DNA of 64,000 bases, from assembly GCF_963675815.1 (NCBI RefSeq), contig NZ_OY776574.1, positions 738,001-802,000 on the forward strand, in the 5' to 3' direction. The position numbers were made by a program, and so were the translations under genes. The notes beneath the pieces were generated by a model. The model saw only the letters and a program-made list of their open reading frames with translations. It had not been told where the DNA came from and ran no database searches. Shown here one piece after another: positions 57,888-64,000 of this stretch (positions are counted from its first letter, which is position 1; each line of letters begins with the position of its first letter). Source of the DNA: an uncultured Desulfuromusa sp. Lineage in GTDB: Bacteria; Desulfobacterota; Desulfuromonadia; Desulfuromonadales; Geopsychrobacteraceae.

Positions 57888-59873
57888 ATGTTGAGTACGT
57901 CGAGAAGCCAAAAACTGATTCTTGCTCTCAGTCTACTGACGGGAATCATTTTTCTTTCGCTCTATCAGGCCACTCCGAGTGAGGCTGCCAAGCGGAGCTT
58001 TACCAAAAAAGGGTGTATTGACTGTCATGGAGACTTTGCCAAACAGTATCTGGCCAAGAAGAACGTCCACCCCGTGGTGAAACAACAAAAGTGTGATTCC
58101 TGTCACCTGCCTCACGGCATCGTTCCAAAGCTATTGCTAAAGGAATCGGGAGATAAAATCTGTCAGCTCTGTCACAGCCAGGAATCGATTGGTCTCGACC
58201 TGCCGCAGGTTCACACCGCTCTGAAAAGGGGGAAATGCAGTACCTGTCATGACCCCCATGCCTCAGACAACCCCTTTTTGCTCAGCAGTGCCGGAAACGA
58301 TATCTGTTTCAGTTGCCATGATCAGGCCCCATTCAGCAAAAAAGTGGTTCATGCTGTCCTTAAAGATGATGGATGTTTGGCCTGCCACAAAGCTCATGCT
58401 TCAGCGGAGGAGAACCTTTTGACCGAGGAGCCGCTGGCACTCTGTCTCTCTTGCCATGACGTGGAAGACAAAGCCTTTACAAACGCCCACGGAGATTATC
58501 CAGTGGCTGATCAAAACTGCAGTACCTGCCATGATCCCCATTCCTCAGATCAAGAAAAATTATTGAAGGGGAGTGTCCATAGCCCAGTCGCGGATGCCGG
58601 CTGCGACAGTTGCCATGCCTCGGCAGATAGTGCAGAACCGTTTGCTTTGAATGCTCAGGGAGCAGAGCTCTGTCTTTCCTGTCACGACAACGATGATTTG
58701 ACGGGCGGGAAAAAACTGCAACACGCCCCCTTTATGGATGGGGATTGTCTCTCCTGCCACAACCCTCACACCTCGGAGTTTCCAAAGCTGTTGGTTGCAA
58801 AAGGGAATAATCTTTGCTTTGAGTGCCACGCCGAGAAAAACAGTAAAGTTCAATATTCCCATGCACCAGTTGACTCAACCGATGGTTGTCTCTCGTGCCA
58901 CAACCCCCATGCGGCAGAATTTCCTGGATTGGTTGCTGCACCACCCGAAGGGGAACACTGCCTGAGCTGTCACCAGGCGGTCAAAACCGATTTGAACAAA
59001 ATGGCGCAACAACACCAACCGGTCAGCGATAACATGTGCACCAGCTGTCATAATCCACACGGTTCCAACGGTGAACACATGTTGGCCAGCCGTGCCGATC
59101 AGATCTGTTACCAATGCCATGCCGAAGCTCAGGGTGAATTCACCCAGTCGGTCATTCATCAGCCCGTCAAATCGGGAAGTTGTATCAGCTGTCATAATGG
59201 CCATGGTTCCCAGAACAACGCGCTGCTCAAAAATCAAGGGGCCGACCTCTGTGCAACCTGTCACGACAGCCTGATGCAAAAGGCAACCGATAAAGAGACC
59301 GAGCATGAACCTTTTGCCGATAAAGACTGCCTGATCTGCCATAATCCTCACGCCAGCCCCATCGCCGGCATGTTGAACGCTCATCAGACAGATCTTTGTG
59401 GAACCTGCCATAGTGATTTGACCGACGCTCTCGCAACAGCCGACAGCCAGCATGATCCAGTCAGCAATGGACAGTGCAGCAGTTGTCATAATCCGCATAA
59501 ATCAGCATTGCCAACCCTGTTACAAACCAGCGGCATTGACCTCTGCTTGGCCTGTCATAAGGATCTCAGGGAGAAAATGAATGCGGGGCGTAGCCACGCG
59601 CCGGCCAAACAGGATTGCATGACCTGTCACAAACCACATTACTCGGCTGTAACTTCATTATTGACCCAGCCGCAGCAACCCCTCTGTGCGGAATGTCATG
59701 AAACCGAGACGGCTGAATTCTCAGCAGCGCACGCCGGTATTTCTGCCGCAGCAATGGACTGCGTGAAATGCCATGACCCTCACGCCTCCAAGGATCCGAA
59801 GTATTTTAAAGACGTGATGCATGCACCTTTCGCAGCCAGATCCTGCCAGCCTTGTCACGTGACCGGACAGTAA
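57888..59873 (+). CDS. 26-heme c-type cytochrome
   Basis: The 661-residue protein has a signal peptide (~8-33, 'LILALSLLTGIIFLSLYQA') and 26 CXXCH motifs, many as doubled CXXCH modules with C-x-x-C-H-N/D-P-H ('CSTCHDPHASDN', 'CLSCHNPHTSEF', 'CTSCHNPHGSNG'). About one heme per 25 residues implies a long heme wire. It lies 58 bases after the isomerase gene. ATG 57888 fits AAGGA with a 6-base spacer; ATG 57882 is too close. Homologues of similar size lie near omcS in Geobacter. Confidence 0.92.
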   Translation: MLSTSRSQKLILALSLLTGIIFLSLYQATPSEAAKRSFTKKGCIDCHGDFAKQYLAKKNVHPVVKQQKCDSCHLPHGIVPKLLLKESGDKICQLCHSQESIGLDLPQVHTALKRGKCSTCHDPHASDNPFLLSSAGNDICFSCHDQAPFSKKVVHAVLKDDGCLACHKAHASAEENLLTEEPLALCLSCHDVEDKAFTNAHGDYPVADQNCSTCHDPHSSDQEKLLKGSVHSPVADAGCDSCHASADSAEPFALNAQGAELCLSCHDNDDLTGGKKLQHAPFMDGDCLSCHNPHTSEFPKLLVAKGNNLCFECHAEKNSKVQYSHAPVDSTDGCLSCHNPHAAEFPGLVAAPPEGEHCLSCHQAVKTDLNKMAQQHQPVSDNMCTSCHNPHGSNGEHMLASRADQICYQCHAEAQGEFTQSVIHQPVKSGSCISCHNGHGSQNNALLKNQGADLCATCHDSLMQKATDKETEHEPFADKDCLICHNPHASPIAGMLNAHQTDLCGTCHSDLTDALATADSQHDPVSNGQCSSCHNPHKSALPTLLQTSGIDLCLACHKDLREKMNAGRSHAPAKQDCMTCHKPHYSAVTSLLTQPQQPLCAECHETETAEFSAAHAGISAAAMDCVKCHDPHASKDPKYFKDVMHAPFAARSCQPCHVTGQ

Positions 59874-59888
59874 GGAGGAGATATCGAA

Positions 59889-61160
59889 ATGAAAACGACA
59901 TTATTGATAACTTGCTGTATCGGAATTTTCATCTACCTGGTTGCTGCAACCAATCTTCTTGCAGCAAATCCCTACAACCTGGCACCAGGAGCCAAGGGAA
60001 AGCTCTGCTTAACCTGTCATGAAACCTTCAGCAAGACCATGAAGCTGAAATATATTCACACCCCTTTGGCCGAAGGCGATTGTACCGGCTGTCATAATCC
60101 CCATGCTGCCGATCATGGCAAACTGCTTGCAGAAGACACCTCGCAAATCTGTTTCAGTTGTCATACAGATCTGGTTCCTGCAACAGCGCAGAGTGCTCAT
60201 ACGGCAGTCAGTAACGGGGAATGTGTTACCTGTCATGATCCCCATGCCTCCAACAATAAGATGAATCTGATCAAACCTGGGAGTGAGCTCTGTTTCAGCT
60301 GTCATGAAGAGTTGGGGAATAAAATCAGTCAAAATAAATATCCACACAGTCCGGTCAGCGACGATTGCATGACCTGCCATACCCCCCATGCTTCAGCAGA
60401 CAATCCAAGTCTACTGAAGTCACAAGCGCCAGAACTTTGTCTGCAATGCCATGATGCCGGCAAAAAAACTTTTAAAAGCCAACATGTTAATTATCCAGTT
60501 GAACAGGCGAATTGCTCGTCCTGCCACAACCCCCACGGATCAAATACGGCTTCTATGTTATACGACAATGTACATGAGCCATTAAGCAAGCGGATGTGTA
60601 AACAATGTCACGTTGAACCAACGGCAGAACAACCGTTTGCAACCCTGAAGGACGGCTATGAATTGTGCCAGGGTTGCCATTATGAAATGGTCAACGACAC
60701 TTTTAATAAAGATCGTATTCACTGGCCATTAGCAGATAAAACAGGGTGTCTGAACTGTCACTCGCCGCACGCGTCGGCAGAAGCTAACTTGATGAAAGCG
60801 CCGATGAAAGACGTTTGTAGCAGTTGCCACAGCGACACCATCGCGCGGCAAGACCGTTCGATAACCAAGCATCAGCCAATCGCAGACGGTGAGTGCAGTA
60901 CTTGTCACAACCCACACAGTTCAAATAATCCGTTCCTGATGACAGAGACATCAAATATCAATCTCTGTGGACAGTGTCACGACTGGCAGACCCACTCGAC
61001 ACACCCCATCGGTGGAGAAGTTGTTGATTCCCGCAACCCGAACCTGACTCTGGATTGCCTGAGTTGCCACCGTACCCACGGTACAGAGTTTCCACATTTC
61101 ATCTATTACGAAACCATCAATGACCTGTGTGTTCAATGTCACACTCAGTTCCGGAGGTAA
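59889..61160 (+). CDS. 16-heme c-type cytochrome
   Basis: The 423-residue protein has a signal peptide (1-25, ending 'NLLAA') and 16 CXXCH motifs in the same doubled pattern as the upstream 26-heme protein ('CTGCHNPHAADH', 'CVTCHDPHASNN', 'CSSCHNPHGSNT'), so the two are paralogues. GGAGGAGA precedes the ATG. The gap is 15 bases, so they are one transcript. Confidence 0.92.
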   Translation: MKTTLLITCCIGIFIYLVAATNLLAANPYNLAPGAKGKLCLTCHETFSKTMKLKYIHTPLAEGDCTGCHNPHAADHGKLLAEDTSQICFSCHTDLVPATAQSAHTAVSNGECVTCHDPHASNNKMNLIKPGSELCFSCHEELGNKISQNKYPHSPVSDDCMTCHTPHASADNPSLLKSQAPELCLQCHDAGKKTFKSQHVNYPVEQANCSSCHNPHGSNTASMLYDNVHEPLSKRMCKQCHVEPTAEQPFATLKDGYELCQGCHYEMVNDTFNKDRIHWPLADKTGCLNCHSPHASAEANLMKAPMKDVCSSCHSDTIARQDRSITKHQPIADGECSTCHNPHSSNNPFLMTETSNINLCGQCHDWQTHSTHPIGGEVVDSRNPNLTLDCLSCHRTHGTEFPHFIYYETINDLCVQCHTQFRR

Positions 61161-61165
61161 TAAAG

Positions 61166-62065
61166 ATGAAACGAATCGTTCTCGTCAGCCTTATTCTGGG
61201 AGTCTTTATTTTACCACTGCATGTCTCAGCAGCATCTCAGATTAAGCTCAAATATATTGGGACCATCTATACCGACGCAGCCGGAATTGCATTGCGACAT
61301 CCTGCGGGCGTGACCATTAGCGGTAAATCACTTCTGATTGCCGATAGCGGTGGCAAACGGATTCTCAGCTACAGCTATCAGGGTGGAGCCGTAAGACCGG
61401 ATAAAGTTATTCCGTTGCCGGACATGTTTCCACTCATGGTTCAGCAGACGGAGAATGGAGACTTTTATGTTCTCGATGGTCGGGCACGGCAAATTTATCT
61501 GCTCGGCACATCTGGAAACATCAAAGGAAAATTTACCCCGAAAGGGATGCCGGATAACAAGCGTATGGTTCCGCGTAGTATCAGGTTGCTCACCGACGGA
61601 TCGTTGCTGGTTCTGGATATCTTCTCCGAGCGGGTTTTGATTTTTGACAGTTCCGGGAACTTTCAGCGACAACTGCCATTTCCTGCCCCGTATGGAGCCT
61701 TCTCCGACATGACCAGCGACAAACAGGGGACTATTTACCTCCTCGATAGTGTCAAAGCCATCGTCTACTCTGCGGCAACGGGCTCTACAGAATTCAGTCC
61801 ATTGACTGCCGGAATGAAGGAGAAGATGAACTTTCCGACTAGCCTTGTGGCCGATAACAATGGACACCTTTATCTGCTGGATAAATACGGTAGTGGCTTA
61901 GCTATTTTGGGCATTGACGGAAGTTTCATCGGTCGAAAATTGAGTATGGGCTGGAAAGACAGTCAGCTTTACTATCCCAGTCAGATCAGCTTAAACGAAA
62001 AAGGGGACCTGTTTATTGCCGATACGGAAAATCATCGTATTCAACAATTCAATATCAGTGAATAA
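61166..62065 (+). CDS. exported NHL-type beta-propeller protein
   Basis: The 299-residue protein has a signal peptide (1-22, 'LPLHVSAA') and six propeller blades ('ALRHPAGVTISGKSLLIADS', 'FYVLDGRARQIYLLGTSGNI', 'LSVVADNNGHLYLLDKYG'-like, 'ISLNEKGDLFIADTENHRIQ'). GGAGG lies 8 bases before ATG 61166, better than the in-frame ATG 61127 inside the cytochrome gene. It is the cluster's third propeller. Confidence 0.88.
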   Translation: MKRIVLVSLILGVFILPLHVSAASQIKLKYIGTIYTDAAGIALRHPAGVTISGKSLLIADSGGKRILSYSYQGGAVRPDKVIPLPDMFPLMVQQTENGDFYVLDGRARQIYLLGTSGNIKGKFTPKGMPDNKRMVPRSIRLLTDGSLLVLDIFSERVLIFDSSGNFQRQLPFPAPYGAFSDMTSDKQGTIYLLDSVKAIVYSAATGSTEFSPLTAGMKEKMNFPTSLVADNNGHLYLLDKYGSGLAILGIDGSFIGRKLSMGWKDSQLYYPSQISLNEKGDLFIADTENHRIQQFNISE

Positions 62066-62085
62066 GTGGTGCTGAGATCAACCTT

Positions 62086-63099
62086 ATGCGGAACACTATG
62101 ACTCATCCAACCGGCAGATTTTCACCCTCAGCAAAGATGCGGGTTTTATGCCCTTTCTTGCTGATTATGGTCCTGGCTTTCTCTGTCGTCGCGGCACGAA
62201 CACCTTCACCTGAGGAGGTAAAAGCCAGTGAACAATGTATCATATGTCATATCAACACCTTTAATGCAGCATTGAACAAACCATTTCTTCATGGCCCTTT
62301 TTTTGAAAAACAGTGCACATCTTGCCACCTTTCCCCTGGCGCACAACCAGTGGATATGATTTCACAAGTCACCACAATAACAGGCTCAGTTGTCAGTCAG
62401 AAAGATTTATGGCGCAAACAGTTGAGCTATTCAGCATCCACTTCTGCTGAGTTGGATCATCTTGTTGCAATGTCCTCACTGGAGCCGGAAACAGCTTACC
62501 GTTTTCAGATTGTTGTCAGCTCGATGGATAAAGACAGCAAGGCTGAAGTCCATAAGAGTCTCTGGATGGGTTTACGAATAAAAGAACTTGATGATCTCAG
62601 TCGTGCTCAGAAAATTGATCTCAGCAGCGGACTGAGCGAAAACCTCACCGACTTGATAGGATCTGCGGCAGTTTACAAGAATGATAAAACACTCTTCGTC
62701 GTCTGGGAAACATCCGTGCCGCTTTACGGCTGGGTTGAGGTTCAGGAGTTAGAAGGCTTGACCCTGACCGGTCTCGCATCAGAAACGGAGGAAGAAGAAA
62801 TCAGTTCTGATCAGCACCCTGCCCTGAGAACCCCGGAAGAACTGGCGATCAACGCCTGTTATCAATGTCACCCGGAGTCGACTCTGGGCACGTCCCATCC
62901 CGTTCGCCTCTATGATGGGAAAGATGTCCGAATTCCGGACAATCTTCCTACAGTGGATGGAATGTTGACCTGTGTGACCTGCCATGATCCACATGGCTCT
63001 GAAGGAAAAATGCTGGTCAGGGAGGTGGTCAAAACCAAGCTCTGTGTCACCTGTCATTACAAATATAAAAACAGCTCACCAAGTACAATGTTTCAGTAA
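62086..63099 (+). CDS. 5-heme c-type cytochrome with a heme-free middle domain
   Basis: The 337-residue protein has a signal sequence (~18-37) and two N-terminal hemes (CIICH ~51, CTSCH ~77). About 180 residues without CXXCH follow (beta-rich, 'LEPETAYRFQIVVSS', similar to a fibronectin-III-like domain), and then three C-terminal hemes (CYQCH, CVTCH, CVTCH). A middle domain of this kind may bind the substrate or a partner. The ATG at 62086 has a weak ribosome site, and an internal Met at 62137 is possible. A membrane protein gene follows after 15 bases. Confidence 0.87.
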   Translation: MRNTMTHPTGRFSPSAKMRVLCPFLLIMVLAFSVVAARTPSPEEVKASEQCIICHINTFNAALNKPFLHGPFFEKQCTSCHLSPGAQPVDMISQVTTITGSVVSQKDLWRKQLSYSASTSAELDHLVAMSSLEPETAYRFQIVVSSMDKDSKAEVHKSLWMGLRIKELDDLSRAQKIDLSSGLSENLTDLIGSAAVYKNDKTLFVVWETSVPLYGWVEVQELEGLTLTGLASETEEEEISSDQHPALRTPEELAINACYQCHPESTLGTSHPVRLYDGKDVRIPDNLPTVDGMLTCVTCHDPHGSEGKMLVREVVKTKLCVTCHYKYKNSSPSTMFQ

Positions 63100-63114
63100 C
63101 AATAAGGAGTCGGC

Positions 63115-63669
63115 ATGAGCCCAACGAGAACTTATAAAAGAAAATTGCTGAATTTTTCAATTAAACGGGATATGCAGTTTAAAATGATCGGCAAAATATT
63201 CCTGATCCTGCTGGTCAGTCTGCTGTTGAGTGGAGTGATCTTTTATCAGTTCGCCAACCAGGAAATCACGTCATCCTTTCAGATGTTCCACGTCAAAGCG
63301 CGTAATTTTCTTGATTTTCTTTTTCCAGTCGTTCTGAGTTCATTTGCCATCAGTCTGGTGGCCGGCGTTATCGGCAGCCTCTTCTTCCCTAAACCCATAG
63401 CCGGTGGACTCTACCGCATAGAAATGGATCTGCAGAAAATTATCGATGCTGATGATTTCAGGACACAAATAAAGCTCAGAGATGGAGATCAGCTGATTCC
63501 GCTCGCAGAGCAGGTCAACCGAATATTAAATGACGTGCGTACACGCATGAACCACGTACAAACAGCTTTGCAAGAACTGGAAAAAATGGATGCACAAGAG
63601 GTCTCAACAGAAGGATTCCAACAAACTCGCGATCATCTTGAAAAGGGACTTCAAAACCTGAAAATCTGA
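63115..63669 (+). CDS. membrane protein with HAMP-like region, no output domain
   Basis: The 184-residue protein has two transmembrane helices (~25-45 and ~69-92) and a cytoplasmic HAMP-like segment ('LYRIEMDLQKIIDADDFRTQ', ~98-117). A coiled coil follows to the C-terminus, but no kinase, methyl-accepting or cyclase domain. AAGGAG precedes the ATG. It may sense or anchor the upstream 5-heme cytochrome at the inner membrane. Confidence 0.75.
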   Translation: MSPTRTYKRKLLNFSIKRDMQFKMIGKIFLILLVSLLLSGVIFYQFANQEITSSFQMFHVKARNFLDFLFPVVLSSFAISLVAGVIGSLFFPKPIAGGLYRIEMDLQKIIDADDFRTQIKLRDGDQLIPLAEQVNRILNDVRTRMNHVQTALQELEKMDAQEVSTEGFQQTRDHLEKGLQNLKI

Positions 63670-63710
63670 TCCACAGATCAATCATCATCAAGATTGAACC
63701 CGTTCACCCA

Positions 63711-63757
63711 ATCTGGGAATTTTACCAAATCCATCTGGAAAAATTCCCAGATTTTTT
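63711..63757 (+). terminator. terminator ending the electron-transfer transcript
   Basis: ATCTGGGAATTTT (63711-63723) pairs with AAAATTCCCAGAT (63740-63752), followed by a T-run (TTTTT). It lies 42 bases after the HAMP-like gene. The rest of the 265-base gap holds the sigma-54 promoter. Confidence 0.85.
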
Positions 63758-63834
63758 CAGCTTAAGCCCCCTCTTTATATCCTGAACTCCCATAACTATC
63801 GAATAAAGCAAACAAAATTTATAGCTATTAATGT

Positions 63835-63850
63835 TGGCTCAACACTTGCG
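63835..63850 (+). promoter_or_regulatory. sigma-54 promoter upstream of the last gene
   Basis: TGGCTCAACACTTGCG matches TGGCAC-N5-TTGC with one difference and correct GG-N10-GC spacing. The predicted start near 63861 leaves a 74-base leader before ATG 63935. Confidence 0.6.
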
Positions 63851-63934
63851 TATAGAACGTACTACGAAGATACGTTTCCTGACAGGTTGGTCAATTTAAC
63901 CGCCTGTATCCAGCCAGCGAATGAAGGAGGTAGC

Positions 63935-64000
63935 ATGAAATTTTGGCAGGGACTAACATTTGGTTTGATATTCGCCTTTCTGGTCACGTGGCCGGTGGCG
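63935..64000 (+). CDS. start of an exported or membrane protein (truncated by window)
   Basis: ATG 63935 has GGAGG 7 bases upstream. The visible 22 residues ('MKFWQGLTFGLIFAFLVTWP' and on) look like a signal peptide or anchor. The rest lies outside the window, so the product is unknown; a further cytochrome or envelope protein would fit the cluster. Confidence 0.7.
   Translation, partial: MKFWQGLTFGLIFAFLVTWPVA

Noticed and set aside
1..64000. CRISPR arrays, insertion sequences, phage genes, tRNA or rRNA genes
   Set aside because: No regularly spaced direct repeats, transposase or integrase features, or tRNA/rRNA-like sequences were recognised.

Overview
The window looks like a chromosomal segment of an anaerobic, metal-respiring Desulfuromonadales/Geobacter-type bacterium. 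The reasons are six multiheme c-type cytochromes with 5 to 26 CXXCH motifs, two OmcS-like hexaheme proteins, a GEMM-type riboswitch in front of a cytochrome gene, a class III ribonucleotide reductase, sigma-54 control and iron-acquisition genes. No rRNA, tRNA, CRISPR array, insertion sequence or phage gene was seen.

Region 1 (1-21 kb) is an iron/heme acquisition island. It starts with the tail of a DUF4198 protein and a FeoB-associated Cys-rich peptide. DUF2325, flavodoxin, a Crp/Fnr regulator, DUF3793, an LbtU-like siderophore porin, a periplasmic binding protein and two TonB-dependent receptors follow. Next come an exported tetrapyrrole-methylase-like protein, an APC permease and a second DUF4198 protein. 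A six-gene TonB2-type energy system (DUF3450, TtpC, ExbB, ExbD, TonB, TPR) and an MFS transporter complete it. Nine TGTGA-N6-TCACA-type palindromes sit in front of these units, several exactly 41.5 bp from a plausible start site. The local regulator has the R-E-T-x-x-R recognition helix that reads TGTGA. Fur-box-like sequences accompany four units. Two related short transcription units without convincing genes (5.0-5.4 kb and 19.5-19.7 kb) have their own site and a terminator whose loop shows CCUCC; they are candidate paralogous small RNAs.

Region 2 (21-45 kb) is mostly housekeeping and signalling: CvfB-like S1 protein, thioesterase, Rrf2 regulator with larE, nuclease, MscS channel, GerMN protein, MurI and a small diheme cytochrome. 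The anaerobic RNR locus here has its glycyl-radical domain as a separate 48-residue gene, an NrdG gene with no standard start codon upstream of its conserved N-terminus, and tandem NrdR boxes. Then come a tRNA-dihydrouridine synthase, a CHASE2-kinase/PP2C/FHA module, a triheme cytochrome, an HDOD protein, MsrB, an AI-2E-family exporter, a sigma-54 two-component system and a REC-PilZ protein.

Region 3 (45-64 kb) is one long rightward extracellular electron transfer cluster. It contains a 12-heme cytochrome, a beta-propeller, and a riboswitch that looks cGAMP-selective in front of an OmcS-like cytochrome. A second OmcS-like cytochrome, a propeller lipoprotein, a 708-residue outer-membrane barrel, two CsgG-like lipoproteins and a double parvulin-type foldase follow. 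It ends with 26-heme and 16-heme cytochromes, another propeller, a 5-heme protein, a HAMP-like membrane protein and the start of one more gene. Sigma-54-type promoters lie at its left edge and before its last gene, which suggests that the neighbouring sigma-54 regulator controls it. The non-cytochrome genes look like a dedicated export and assembly apparatus for the cytochromes.
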